Notes: generated from the letters alone by a model not told the origin. Numbered from the stretch's first letter, positions 20,183 to 30,825 are shown. The stretch: DNA of 64,000 nt from Acetobacter pasteurianus subsp. pasteurianus LMG 1262 = NBRC 106471 (GCF_000285275.1 NZ_CADO01000016.1:62001-126000), one strand, 5' to 3'. A program made the numbers and translations.

Positions 20183-21022
20183 ATGCAGATTATAAAAACC
20201 AAGGCAGAACTGGCAGCATTAAGCTCCGGTTGGCAGAAAGAAGGCCAGACCGTTGGCTTTGTACCCACTATGGGCGCACTTCATGCAGGCCATCTCTCAC
20301 TGATAAATGCGCTGGACGGCAAAGCCTCTCGTCGGATTGTGTCCATTTTTGTAAACCCCATCCAGTTCAACAACAGCAGTGATTTCCAGCATTACCCACG
20401 CGGGCTGGAAGATGATGCAGCCTTGTTGCGCAATACTGGCAAAGTGGACGTGCTTTACGCTCCCGATGAAAGCCAGATGTACCCACCCAGCTTTGCAACC
20501 CGCATAAGTGTTTCCGGGCTGGATAATATGTTGTGCGGGGGAGACAGACCCGGCCATTTTGATGGTGTTGCTACAGTCGTAACAAAGCTGTTTTTACAAA
20601 CGCGCGCCAATATCGCGGCTTTTGGTGAAAAAGATTACCAGCAACTCTGCCTTATCAAACGCATGGTGCAGGATCTGGATTTACCAGTAGATATTTTGCC
20701 AGTACCTACCTTGCGGGAAGCAGACGGGCTTGCTCTTTCATCCCGCAACCGCAGACTTACGCCTGAACAACGCCAACAAGCCGCACTTCTGCCCCAAGCC
20801 CTGAAAGCATGCCTTGGAGCCATGAAGAACGGCACAAGCGTAGAAAGCAGCTTGGCCACATGCCGTGAAGCATTGCAGCAAGCGGGCTTTCACGTTCATT
20901 ATCTGGAACTCCGCCATGCGGAAAACCTGGCACCCGCACCTATTGCCGGCAAAGATACACGTTTGTTTGTGGCTGCCAGCTTAGGAGACATCCGGCTTAT
21001 TGATAATATGCCGTTTGCCTAA
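20183..21022 (+). CDS. panC: Pantoate--beta-alanine ligase
   Basis: PanC joins pantoate and beta-alanine with ATP to form pantothenate for CoA. The nucleotidyltransferase HIGH-like motif reads PTMGALHAGHLSL, and the KMSKS-like region reads ALSSRNRRLTPEQR. ATG 20183 gives 279 residues, the usual length, with CAGGA upstream; an earlier in-frame ATG at 20117 adds 22 residues not expected of the family. panB is not adjacent. Confidence 0.95.
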   Translation: MQIIKTKAELAALSSGWQKEGQTVGFVPTMGALHAGHLSLINALDGKASRRIVSIFVNPIQFNNSSDFQHYPRGLEDDAALLRNTGKVDVLYAPDESQMYPPSFATRISVSGLDNMLCGGDRPGHFDGVATVVTKLFLQTRANIAAFGEKDYQQLCLIKRMVQDLDLPVDILPVPTLREADGLALSSRNRRLTPEQRQQAALLPQALKACLGAMKNGTSVESSLATCREALQQAGFHVHYLELRHAENLAPAPIAGKDTRLFVAASLGDIRLIDNMPFA

Positions 21023-21071
21023 CTTTTGCTTTCCAGAAAGCGTTATCCTTAACAGCAAAGAACCCAAAACT

Positions 21072-21428
21072 ATGAGCATCAAACGCCTTGCCCCCGAAGA
21101 ACGCTTAACAGGCGCCGTTATTCATAATGGCCTTGTTTATCTGGCTGGCCAGATTGCCGATGATTCCTCGTTGGATGCAGAAGGTCAGATGGCGGATATT
21201 CTACGTCAGGTAGATGCCTTATTGGCCGAAGCTGGCACAGACAAAAGCCGCCTTATTTCCGTTCAGATCTTTTTGGCTGACATGAATGATATGGCAGGCA
21301 TGAACCGTGCGTGGGATGCGTGGCTGGATACAAACAACAAACCTGCTCGCGCAACGGTAGAAGCAAAACTGGCTGACCCCACATGGAAGGTGGAATTAAC
21401 CGGCATTGCCGCGTTGCCGCAGCCATAA
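21072..21428 (+). CDS. RidA/YjgF family protein
   Basis: This 118-residue protein has the RidA fold signatures GLVYLAGQIADD, QVDALLAEAG and a final ARATVEAKLADPTWKVEL segment, where Arg contacts the carboxylate of the ligand. Family members deaminate reactive enamines and imines released by PLP enzymes such as serine/threonine dehydratases. Close homologues of this subtype are often of unproven activity. It begins 49 bp after panC, probably co-transcribed, and is followed by a terminator. Confidence 0.8.
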   Translation: MSIKRLAPEERLTGAVIHNGLVYLAGQIADDSSLDAEGQMADILRQVDALLAEAGTDKSRLISVQIFLADMNDMAGMNRAWDAWLDTNNKPARATVEAKLADPTWKVELTGIAALPQP

Positions 21429-21438
21429 CTGCATTTTG

Positions 21439-21466
21439 GCGGGCAGCTGCTTTGCTAGCTGCTCGC
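21439..21466 (+). other. 10-bp hairpin after ridA
   Basis: GCGGGCAGCT pairs with AGCTGCTCGC (one G-T pair) around an 8-nt loop, 10 bp after the ridA stop. There is no T-run directly behind it; it may protect the mRNA end or work with the next hairpin. Confidence 0.5.
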
Positions 21467-21488
21467 TACAAAGCGCATGTGCCAAAAC

Positions 21489-21508
21489 AAATGCTTTAAA
21501 GCATTTTT
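21489..21508 (+). terminator. Terminator of panC-ridA
   Basis: AAATGC and GCATTT pair around TTTAAA and the 3' arm runs into TTTTT. It lies between ridA and the opposite-strand tRNA-Asn. Confidence 0.6.
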
Positions 21509-21539
21509 ACATTTTACAAATTTTAAGGGGAAATAAGGC

Positions 21540-21615
21540 TGGCTCCCGAAGTAGGACTCGAACCTACGACCCAGCGATTAACAGTCGCTTGCTCTACCAA
21601 CTGAGCTATTCGGGA
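21540..21615 (-). tRNA. tRNA-Asn (GTT)
   Basis: A complete cloverleaf on the minus strand has a 7-bp acceptor TCCCGAA/TTCGGGA, D-arm AGCTCAGTTGGTAGAGC, anticodon loop CTGTTAA with GTT, and T-loop GTTCGAGTC. Discriminator G and an encoded CCA end the 76-nt gene. Confidence 0.97.
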
Positions 21616-21627
21616 CCAGCGAGGGAG

Positions 21628-21656
21628 CATATAGCTAACCTAAATCGCGCCGTAAA
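21628..21656 (-). promoter_or_regulatory. Candidate promoter of tRNA-Asn
   Basis: TTTACG (21656-21651) and TATATG (21633-21628) on the minus strand are spaced by 17 bp. Transcription would begin a few bases before the mature tRNA 5' end at 21615. Confidence 0.55.
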
Positions 21657-21736
21657 CCCCCTTTTTTATTTTTTTTCATATTTCCTCCATCACTCATAAA
21701 GCGACAGACAGAGCAAGGCATAGTAAACCTACAAAA

Positions 21737-22771
21737 ATGAGCGCCCAAGGTCCTTCCCAAACACGTCGTAACCTCCTGCTAGCCGGTATGGGCGGTATTG
21801 CCGCCATTGGTGGAGGAACCTTTCTGACTACACGCGGCAGACACCATCCGCACAAGCAGCCGGATGGTACCTATCGGCAGATCAAAATAGGCTGGCCAAA
21901 TTCTGGCTCGGCTCCTGTATTGGCCGTTGCGGCGCAAAAAGATTTTTTTGCGCATTATAGCTTGGATGTAGATTTGCCCTTTGCCACCATAAATGGCGAA
22001 GACACCATTAATGCACTGGCCAGAGGTGACATTCCTTACGCCGTGGCCCCTGCCCTTACGTGGCTGAGGCACCTTTACTCTGGGCTAAATGCGCAATTGC
22101 TTATTGGGGTGCAGCCAGGCAATTTCCGCCTGTTGGTACGCCGTAGCAGCCGTATTACACGGCTAGATCAGCTTATGGGCCGCACGGTAGCTGTTATGGA
22201 CCAGAACGCAGCTGATAAGCTGTTTTTTGCCATTATGATGCGCCGCAAAGGGCTGGATGCCATGAACCGCATTAATTGGCTGGATCTCCCCCTCCCACAA
22301 ATTGATGATGCCGTGCGCAGCCAAAGAATTGATGCTGTTGTCGCGCATGATTATCAGGCCTGGTGGCTGCTCCAATCATTCCCTGATCTGTTTATCGAGC
22401 TGGCAGGCAGCAACACTGGCCATTATGCCGAGCGCACAAGCATGGTGCTTGGTGCCTCCAGCTCTGTACTACAAGATGACCCGGATGCCGCCATTGCCCT
22501 TGTGCTGGCCCTGCGTGATGCAGCACGCTGGACAGACACCCACCGCGATGATGCTGCAACCCTGATTGCGCCAGATATTTCGGATCTTTCTGCAGCCAGC
22601 ATACGCGCAATGCTGCACAGCGAACCTGCTATCCGGCCCGTTATTGGCAAATCATTGCGTGAGCAACTGGCACAGTATTGCGATGAGCTGCAACTGGTTG
22701 GCCTCATGCCTGAAACGGAAGACAGCGCAGCACTTGCGCGCCGTTATGCACGGAATGTTTTGAAAGAATAA
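21737..22771 (+). CDS. Periplasmic substrate-binding protein, ABC nitrate/sulfonate/NMT1-like, Tat signal
   Basis: The 344-residue protein begins with a twin-arginine signal, SQTRRNLLLAG (7-17), and a hydrophobic stretch. The mature part resembles the SsuA/NrtA/ThiY-type binding fold: IKIGWPNSGSAPVLAVAAQKDFFA at the front, INALARGDIPYAVAP, and YQAWWLL. Such proteins deliver sulfonates, nitrate or pyrimidine precursors to an ABC importer. No permease or ATPase is next to it, so the ligand and partner are unknown. The ribosome site is weak; the following gene is on the other strand. Confidence 0.75.
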   Translation: MSAQGPSQTRRNLLLAGMGGIAAIGGGTFLTTRGRHHPHKQPDGTYRQIKIGWPNSGSAPVLAVAAQKDFFAHYSLDVDLPFATINGEDTINALARGDIPYAVAPALTWLRHLYSGLNAQLLIGVQPGNFRLLVRRSSRITRLDQLMGRTVAVMDQNAADKLFFAIMMRRKGLDAMNRINWLDLPLPQIDDAVRSQRIDAVVAHDYQAWWLLQSFPDLFIELAGSNTGHYAERTSMVLGASSSVLQDDPDAAIALVLALRDAARWTDTHRDDAATLIAPDISDLSAASIRAMLHSEPAIRPVIGKSLREQLAQYCDELQLVGLMPETEDSAALARRYARNVLKE

Positions 22772-22772
22772 A

Positions 22773-22807
22773 AAAGCGCAGGCGCATTTCTAATACGTCT
22801 GCGCTTT
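22773..22807. terminator. Bidirectional terminator
   Basis: A 12-bp stem (AAAGCGCAGGCG/CGTCTGCGCTTT, one G-T pair) with an 11-nt loop lies between convergent genes. On the minus strand it is followed by TTTTTTA, so it mainly ends the aminotransferase pair. Confidence 0.8.
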
Positions 22808-22819
22808 AACTAGAAAGCC

Positions 22820-24025
22820 TTACTGCAAGCTTTCTACAAACTGAGCAATACGCTGGCAGGCCTCTTGCAATGTTTCATCTGCCGTTGCGCAGGACAGGCG
22901 CAAATAAGGTGAATGCCCAAAGGCGCTTCCCGGCACAGTGGCTACAAAAGCCTCTTCCAGCAAAGCCAATGCAAAGTCATGGTCTGTTTCCAGCCGCTTT
23001 CCAGCCGCTGTTGTGCGGCCAAGACACCCGGCAACACCCGGATACGCGTAAAACGCACCATCTGGCATTGCGCAGGTAAAGCCCGGAATAGCGCGTAAGG
23101 CTTCCACCACCATCCGGCGGCGGCGGCCATATGTGGCCACCATTTCCTGCACCAGATTTGCCGGACCATCCAGCGCAGCAGCCGCAGCAGCCTGTGCTAT
23201 GGAACACACGCCAGACGTGGCATTGCCCTGAACGCCCCGCATGGTGGCAATAAGATCTGCCGGGCCACCCGCAAAGCCTACGCGCCAGCCTGTCATGGCA
23301 TACGCTTTGGAAACACCATTGAGGGTAATGGTGCGATCTTTCAGATCAGGCGCAACCGCTGCAATGGATGCTGATTTTGCACCATCAAACACCAGATGTT
23401 CGTAAATCTCATCTGAAAGTATCCAGATATCTGGATACTGTCGTAGCACTTCCGCAATAGCGCGCAGATCGTCCGCAGAGCACACACCACCTGTTGGGTT
23501 ATTGGGAAAGTTCAACACCACCCAACGCGTGCGGGGAGTAAGCACTTTTGCCAGTTCATCTGCCTTCAGGCGAAAACCGTCTTCTTCCCGACAGGAAACA
23601 TAAACAGGTGTGGCACCAAACATACGGGCAATAAGCGGATAGCTCACCCAATAAGGTGTGGGCACCACCACTTCATCCCCCGCATTCAGCGTGGCCATGA
23701 ACGCGTTAAAAATAACCTGCTTGCCACCGTTGGAGACCATAATCTCCTCCGGCTTGTAATCCAGCCCGTTTTCACGCGTGAACTTGCGGGCAATGGCCGC
23801 CTTAAGTGCAGGCGTGCCATCTACGGGCGGGTATTTGGTCTGCCCGGCCAAGGCTGCCTGATGGGCAGCCTCCACCACGGCAGGCGGCGTGGCAAAATCC
23901 GGTTCACCCAAAGCAAGGGAGATAACAGGCTTGCCCTCCGCCTTAAGTGCGCGTGCACGGCGTGCCATTTCAATAGTGGCAGGTGCAGGCAAACCTTTTA
24001 ATCTATTCGCAAAAGACCGCGCCAT
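22820..24025 (-). CDS. Class I PLP aminotransferase (aspartate aminotransferase-like), second of a tandem pair
   Basis: A fold-type I aminotransferase of 401 aa. GEPDFATP (40-47), NFPNNPTGG (172-180) and the PLP lysine Lys240 in [16 protein letters not shown] are intact, with the closing Arg in LRLSCA. These features fit the aspartate/prephenate aminotransferase subgroup (Ib). It begins 3 bp after the stop of a clearly paralogous gene. Relative to that copy it has diverged in the ligand region, for example PYWVSYP against PCWVSYP. The substrate could be aspartate, aromatic amino acids or prephenate. Confidence 0.85.
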   Translation of the reverse strand: MARSFANRLKGLPAPATIEMARRARALKAEGKPVISLALGEPDFATPPAVVEAAHQAALAGQTKYPPVDGTPALKAAIARKFTRENGLDYKPEEIMVSNGGKQVIFNAFMATLNAGDEVVVPTPYWVSYPLIARMFGATPVYVSCREEDGFRLKADELAKVLTPRTRWVVLNFPNNPTGGVCSADDLRAIAEVLRQYPDIWILSDEIYEHLVFDGAKSASIAAVAPDLKDRTITLNGVSKAYAMTGWRVGFAGGPADLIATMRGVQGNATSGVCSIAQAAAAAALDGPANLVQEMVATYGRRRRMVVEALRAIPGFTCAMPDGAFYAYPGVAGCLGRTTAAGKRLETDHDFALALLEEAFVATVPGSAFGHSPYLRLSCATADETLQEACQRIAQFVESLQ

Positions 24026-24028
24026 ATT

Positions 24029-26307
<2,279 letters not shown>

Positions 26308-26499
26308 GTTTTTCGTGAAACTATTACTAAACTCTAAAAAGACGCATCAAACAGACAGCCGTTTTGTTGCCTCACTCCAGAACCTCTGCAATACTGCATG
26401 CAGTAATTACCTCGACGACGCACCTTTTGCAGGCAATCGGTTCCGAGTTTTACGATCGCACAAAGATGCGCCCTCGACGATAAAGCGAGGAGACAAGTC

Positions 26500-27063
26500 T
26501 TGCCTGACGGTAGTACCCTCAATTTTCCTGCATTGGTTTTGAATGCAGATTTCCGACCGCTCTCCTACTACCCTCTTTCCCTATGGGCATGGCAGGATGC
26601 TATCAAGGCTGTATGGCTGGATCGGGTTTCTGTACTGAGTGAATACGAAACAGAAGTGCACTCTCCGCACCATACCATCCGCCTGCCCAGTGTTATTGCC
26701 TTAAAAGACTATATTCCCGCAGCCCGCAAACCTGCTTTTACCCGTTTTAATGTTTTCCTGCGCGATAACTTTTCCTGCCAGTATTGTGGTGAACGCCACC
26801 CCACGCAGGAACTCACGTTTGATCACGTTATCCCGCGTTGCAAAGGTGGCAAAACAAGCTGGGAAAATATTGTAACTGCGTGCGGATGCTGCAATCTGCG
26901 CAAAGGCTCTCACCTTCCGCATGTTATTGGCATGTTGCCGCGGCATCGGCCAGAACGCCCCTCATCCTGGCAGTTGCAGGAAAACGGGCGCACCTTCCCG
27001 CCTAACTATCTGCATGAGAGCTGGCGTGATTATCTGTATTGGGACACTGAACTGGAAAACTGA
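26500..27063 (+). CDS. HNH endonuclease family protein
   Basis: The 187-residue protein starts at TTG 26500 with GAGGAG 8 nt upstream. The HNH core is NFSCQYCGE...LTFDHVIPRCKGGKTSWENIV, with paired CxxC zinc motifs in CQYC and CGCC. This subfamily is widespread and highly conserved as a single gene in Alphaproteobacteria, which argues for a housekeeping DNA-processing role rather than a restriction system. No methylase or immunity gene is adjacent. Confidence 0.88.
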   Translation: MPDGSTLNFPALVLNADFRPLSYYPLSLWAWQDAIKAVWLDRVSVLSEYETEVHSPHHTIRLPSVIALKDYIPAARKPAFTRFNVFLRDNFSCQYCGERHPTQELTFDHVIPRCKGGKTSWENIVTACGCCNLRKGSHLPHVIGMLPRHRPERPSSWQLQENGRTFPPNYLHESWRDYLYWDTELEN

Positions 27064-27078
27064 TCAGGCATCGGCTTT

Positions 27079-27378
27079 TCAGCGCGTATAGCTATAACCG
27101 TATTCATCTGCCAGTTTCTGAAGATCCGGAGCATCTTTCAGGTTCAGCGGAATCGGCTTTGCGTTTTTCTCACCAAACATAAAGCCATGATTGGTCATCC
27201 GCTGGCATGTATTGGCAGCAAGTGGAAAGCTCAGATACATCGGCCCGGCCATTTGCTTGCGCAGGCAGGTAATATCCGTATCAACCAATGGCAGACGCCC
27301 AACCTCGGAAGAGCAGCCACCCAGCAGGGCTAGGCCTACCGCCACAAACCCAAGGCGTAATGTATTTTTCATCTGCAT
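27079..27378 (-). CDS. Small lipoprotein of unknown function
   Basis: The 99-residue protein has a lipoprotein signal with lipobox LLGGC (Cys22), so the mature form is membrane-anchored. The mature part has two further cysteines (ITCLRKQ and NTCQRM) that could form a disulfide, and ends EYGYSYTR. I do not recognise a family. ATG 27378 or the ATG two codons later could start it. It follows a possible 44-codon gene by 6 bp and is convergent with the HNH gene. Confidence 0.7.
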   Translation of the reverse strand: MQMKNTLRLGFVAVGLALLGGCSSEVGRLPLVDTDITCLRKQMAGPMYLSFPLAANTCQRMTNHGFMFGEKNAKPIPLNLKDAPDLQKLADEYGYSYTR

Positions 27379-27384
27379 AACGGA

Positions 27385-27519
27385 TCAGCCACCTTGCTTC
27401 AGCATATCTTGCAGCGGCTGCTGGCCGCGCTGATGTGTCATTCGGAAACATGCATACTGCCAGTTTCTACCCACCTCAGCTAGACAGGGAACATCACGCC
27501 CCCTGTCTGCCAGCCGCAT
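27385..27519 (-). CDS. Possible 44-residue small protein
   Basis: An open frame runs from ATG 27519 to TGA 27385, 6 bp before the lipoprotein start on the same strand. The product is hydrophilic, with one WQYACF segment and a QRGQQPLQDMLKQGG end. It has no clear ribosome site and no recognised family. The operon-like spacing is the main argument; it may be chance. Confidence 0.25.
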   Translation of the reverse strand: MRLADRGRDVPCLAEVGRNWQYACFRMTHQRGQQPLQDMLKQGG

Positions 27520-27551
27520 GGCAGAACTGGCTTAAATGAAAAATGCTGCTT

Positions 27552-27764
27552 TTAGCTTACTTCGTAACCAGCACCACGGATTGCATTCTGCAGGGAAGAA
27601 ACGCCAGCCCGTGTTGGATCATACGTTACTTTCACTTCACGCGTTGCCAGATTAACATCTGTAGCTTCCACACCATCAATAGCAGCAAGGGCGCGCTTAA
27701 TAGCAGACACACAGCCATCGCAGGACATACCATCCACCATAAAACTTGCTGTGGTTTGGGTCAT
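27552..27764 (-). CDS. copZ: Heavy-metal-associated domain copper chaperone
   Basis: A complete 70-residue HMA domain with the metal-binding motif GMSCDGC (13-19) and the final GYEV of the ferredoxin-like fold. Such proteins carry Cu(I) to P-type ATPases or regulators. No copper ATPase or CueR-like regulator is adjacent. AAGGAAGGT lies upstream of the ATG. The symbol is used in the family sense. Confidence 0.85.
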   Translation of the reverse strand: MTQTTASFMVDGMSCDGCVSAIKRALAAIDGVEATDVNLATREVKVTYDPTRAGVSSLQNAIRGAGYEVS

Positions 27765-27896
27765 TTATCTGTACCTTCCTTAAATAACATATTTACGCCG
27801 CATCATACGTTGCGCGCCTTATAGCGCAGCTCTGGCCCAGACGGAATAAGCAGATAGGCAGTCTGCCATCCTGCATTCTCATGCTATGTTGCGTGC

Positions 27897-28559
27897 ATGA
27901 GCAGCCTTTCCATGCCTTCTGGCCCCAGCAAGATGCACAACACTTCAGCTCAGTGGCGGGATACGCCGCTCCACCGCCTGATGCTGGCAACACTTATAGA
28001 AAAACTGGAAAACAGGCTGCTTGCCAACCCCAGCGCCACACGTGTGCTGGAACAGTGGATAAATACTTACAATCTGGCACCAGACAGCAACCTGCACGCC
28101 CACCGCCAAACGGAAAGCTCTGCGCCCTGCCCGCCATTCCTGTTGCAAACGCTCTTAGGCGCTTCTGATGCGCAAACAGAGGATGTGCATTACCGGAAGG
28201 TGCAGCTTACCGCACATGGGAAGATTTTTTCAGAAGCCGAAAACTGGTACATCCCGGCAAGATTATCCCCGGAAATGGCTACACAGCTCAACACAACAGA
28301 TAAACCCTTTGGGCTTGTTGTGGCTGCACTTAACTTTTCTCGCCAACTCATCAAACGGGAAAGCTTGTGGTTCCCTCTTTCTGAACACTGGGAGCAGAAT
28401 GGGATACCTGCTGGCTCTGACCAGCCTATTGGCCTACCACCCTATCTCTTCCGCCATATGGCGGTGTTGCGCACGCAAGCAGGGCAAGCCTTTTGTGTAG
28501 TGATTGAAACCTACACCACAGAAACACTAAGGTTTCCGCCACCAGCCTTGCCAACATAG
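27897..28559 (+). CDS. Chorismate lyase-like (UbiC/UTRA superfamily) protein
   Basis: The 220-residue protein shows the general layout of the chorismate lyase superfamily in its middle: YRKVQLTAHGKIFSEAENWY, then IPARLSPEM and a following RESLWFP strand. UbiC makes 4-hydroxybenzoate from chorismate for ubiquinone. The match is by pattern only, and the ligand-binding residues cannot be assigned with certainty. The N-terminus is poorly supported, with no clear ribosome site. The last 11 codons form the 5' arm of the terminator. Confidence 0.5.
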   Translation: MSSLSMPSGPSKMHNTSAQWRDTPLHRLMLATLIEKLENRLLANPSATRVLEQWINTYNLAPDSNLHAHRQTESSAPCPPFLLQTLLGASDAQTEDVHYRKVQLTAHGKIFSEAENWYIPARLSPEMATQLNTTDKPFGLVVAALNFSRQLIKRESLWFPLSEHWEQNGIPAGSDQPIGLPPYLFRHMAVLRTQAGQAFCVVIETYTTETLRFPPPALPT

Positions 28560-28582
28560 ACGGAAACCTTAGTTTATTTTTT
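28526..28582 (+). terminator. Terminator whose 5' arm lies in coding sequence
   Basis: A 13-bp perfect stem (ACTAAGGTTTCCG at 28526-28538 and CGGAAACCTTAGT at 28561-28573) is followed by TTATTTTTT. The 5' arm is inside the last codons of the chorismate lyase-like gene. Confidence 0.85.
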
Positions 28583-30140
28583 ACGCTTCGGCGTCAGCTT
28601 CTGCGCATTCACCCATACGGGTTGTATCTACAAATTTTTCAGTCGCATCATCCAGCGCACGTGTTTTACGCCCACCGGGACCATGCACATACAGGTCTTT
28701 CTTGTTCAGCTTGGTCACGGCATCAGGCTGTACAGGCATCAGATACCGTGCAGGACGCTGATGATCCGCCAGCTGAAGTTTGGGGTTGAAGACCGAATTG
28801 AACTTCCAGAGCATCTTTACAAAGTTGGTCTGGCCATTGCGTAGCAGACGCGCCGCAATACCTGCGGTGTCTTTCAGCGCTTCCCAACCCATGTGCTTGG
28901 TGTTGAGCACCTGCTGGGTTTTCACCAGCTCTTCGTAAAACTCTGGCAGCGGCAACGTGGTCGGCAGCACTGCGTGCTGAATATCGAACAAACGATAATC
29001 CCGCGTTGTCAGACGGCGGGCTTCCTTGTGCCAGATTTCTGTGCCCGGATACGGCGTGGTGACAGAAATATTCACGATATCGGGAATTTCCAAGCACCAC
29101 TGGCGCACTGTTTCAAAGCGCTTCCGATCCCATGAAGGATCAGCAATGATGTTAATGGCAACAATCAGCCCCAGAGAACGTGCGTATTCCAGCGCTTCAA
29201 AGTTTTTATCCAGAGAAACGCGCTTACGGAACTGCTTCAGGCCTTCTTCATCGACAGCTTCCATGCCGATGAAGATGTAGGAAAGCCCGATTTCACTCCA
29301 GACTTTAAACACTTCCTTGTTGCGCAGCAGCACGTCTGCACGCGTTTCAAGGTAGTATTCCTTTTTAATGCCGCGCTTCTTGATTTCGTTGGCAATGGCC
29401 ATGCCGTGCTCTTCATGCACGAAGGCCACGTCATCCACGATAAAGATGCCGGGTTCCTTAATTTCCTCCAGCTCATCCGCAATCACCTGCGGGCTGGCTG
29501 TGCGGTAGGAACGGCCATAGAATGTCCAGGCAGAACAGAATGTACAATCCCACGGGCAGCCTCGCGCAAATTCGATAGAGGCTGCCGGGTCCAGCGTGCC
29601 AATAAAGTATTTGTTGCGGTGGCGCAGAAGATCACGCGCCGGGCGCACCTCATCCAGAGATTCTACAAAAATAGGCGGCGGGCCTTCACCATCCTTGGTA
29701 ATAACGCCGGGCACTTCCAGAATGTCTTTACCATTCTGCACGGCATCCAGCAGCAGCCCGACCGTGGCGTCGCCTTCACCTTTAAGAATGCAGTTGATGG
29801 TACCTTCAGAAAGTTCCAGCACATCCTTTGCAATAAAGGATACGGAATGCCCACCTACAAACTGGAAGATATTGGGGTTGCGGTAGCGGGTTTCGCGGCA
29901 CAGATCCAGAATTTCTGGCACGTTTGCCAGATAGTTGCCGGAGTAGCACACCACATCGGGCTGAAACTCATCCAGCATTTTCCAATAATCTTCATGCGTT
30001 TCAGCCTGAAGATCTATAATCTGCACATCGTGGCCGGCACTACGAGCTGCGCCAGCAACCAGCTCCATACCAAGAGGCTCCAGACGGAGAAAGACCCGCG
30101 TGTACATCAGGGCGCTGGGGTGAACCGCCAGAACTTTCAT
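28581..30140 (-). CDS. hpnR: B12-binding-type radical SAM protein, likely hopanoid C-3 methylase
   Basis: Starting at ATG 30140 (AAAAGGA upstream) the protein has 519 residues. An N-terminal Rossmann-like cobalamin-binding domain begins MKVLAVHPSALMYTRVFLRL. The radical SAM cluster is Cys195, Cys199 and Cys202 in CPWDCTFC. The C-terminal third is the extension of the hopanoid methylase group. From recall, the N-terminal line, size and domain order fit HpnR, which adds the C-3 methyl of bacteriohopanepolyols; such lipids are known in acetic acid bacteria. HpnP (C-2) or another class B methylase remains possible. No other hopanoid gene is in the window. Confidence 0.75.
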   Translation of the reverse strand: MKVLAVHPSALMYTRVFLRLEPLGMELVAGAARSAGHDVQIIDLQAETHEDYWKMLDEFQPDVVCYSGNYLANVPEILDLCRETRYRNPNIFQFVGGHSVSFIAKDVLELSEGTINCILKGEGDATVGLLLDAVQNGKDILEVPGVITKDGEGPPPIFVESLDEVRPARDLLRHRNKYFIGTLDPAASIEFARGCPWDCTFCSAWTFYGRSYRTASPQVIADELEEIKEPGIFIVDDVAFVHEEHGMAIANEIKKRGIKKEYYLETRADVLLRNKEVFKVWSEIGLSYIFIGMEAVDEEGLKQFRKRVSLDKNFEALEYARSLGLIVAINIIADPSWDRKRFETVRQWCLEIPDIVNISVTTPYPGTEIWHKEARRLTTRDYRLFDIQHAVLPTTLPLPEFYEELVKTQQVLNTKHMGWEALKDTAGIAARLLRNGQTNFVKMLWKFNSVFNPKLQLADHQRPARYLMPVQPDAVTKLNKKDLYVHGPGGRKTRALDDATEKFVDTTRMGECAEADAEA

Positions 30141-30351
30141 GTCATTCCTTTTCGCTCGCCAAGCCAACAGCGCGCGGAGGTTTCCTCAACACGCAGCCGG
30201 AAAATTCTTTGGATGCTTACATATTAGAGGAATGCTTATAGAGCAAATGTTAGGCGTGACCCCATCTTTGCAGCCACACCTCCCATGCAAAAGGTGCTTA
30301 CCTCTTGCATACTGCGCCCAATAAAAGGCCACAGCAACATAATTTATATAG

Positions 30352-30382
30352 CTCTGGCTGGCAGCAAATGTACCAGCCAGAG
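30352..30382 (-). terminator. Hairpin after ndk
   Basis: A 10-bp perfect stem (CTCTGGCTGG/CCAGCCAGAG) with an 11-nt loop lies 20 bp after the ndk stop. The sequence behind it on the minus strand is AT-rich but has no T-run. Confidence 0.5.
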
Positions 30383-30402
30383 TAAATCCGAAAAAAAACG
30401 GA

Positions 30403-30825
30403 TCAGGGCAGGATTTCGGTTTCCGCAAAGAAGAAGCGGATTTCGTTCGCTGCGTTTTCTGCGCTGTCAGAACCGTGCACGGAGTTTGCTTCAATGCTTT
30501 CAGCAAACTGAGCGCGGATGGTGTTGGGTTCTGCCTTTTTGGGGTCTGTTGCACCCATCACTTCACGGTTCTTGGCAACTGCGTTGTCACCTTCCAGAAC
30601 CTGCACCACAACCGGGCCGGAGATCATGAAGGACACCAGATCGTTATAGAACGGGCGTTCTTTGTGCACTTCGTAGAATGCACCAGCCTGAGCCGGAGAG
30701 AGCTGAATGCGCTTCTGGGCAACAATGCGCAGACCTGCATCTTCAAACACGGCATTGATCTTGCCGGTCAGGTTGCGACGGGTTGCGTCTGGCTTGATAA
30801 TGGATAGCGTACGTTCTTTAGCCAT
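30403..30825 (-). CDS. ndk: Nucleoside diphosphate kinase
   Basis: The 140-residue enzyme exchanges terminal phosphates between nucleoside tri- and diphosphates. The phosphorylated histidine is His117 in [17 protein letters not shown] (6-14) and the RNLTGKI segment are standard. ATG 30825 has CAGGAG upstream and gives the normal family length; the frame is open 20 codons further without support. Divergent from the ABC-F gene. Confidence 0.97.
   Translation of the reverse strand: MAKERTLSIIKPDATRRNLTGKINAVFEDAGLRIVAQKRIQLSPAQAGAFYEVHKERPFYNDLVSFMISGPVVVQVLEGDNAVAKNREVMGATDPKKAEPNTIRAQFAESIEANSVHGSDSAENAANEIRFFFAETEILP

Noticed and set aside
26500-27063. HNH protein as part of a restriction or defence system
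   Set aside because: No methyltransferase, helicase or immunity gene is near, and this subtype is a common single-copy gene in Alphaproteobacteria.
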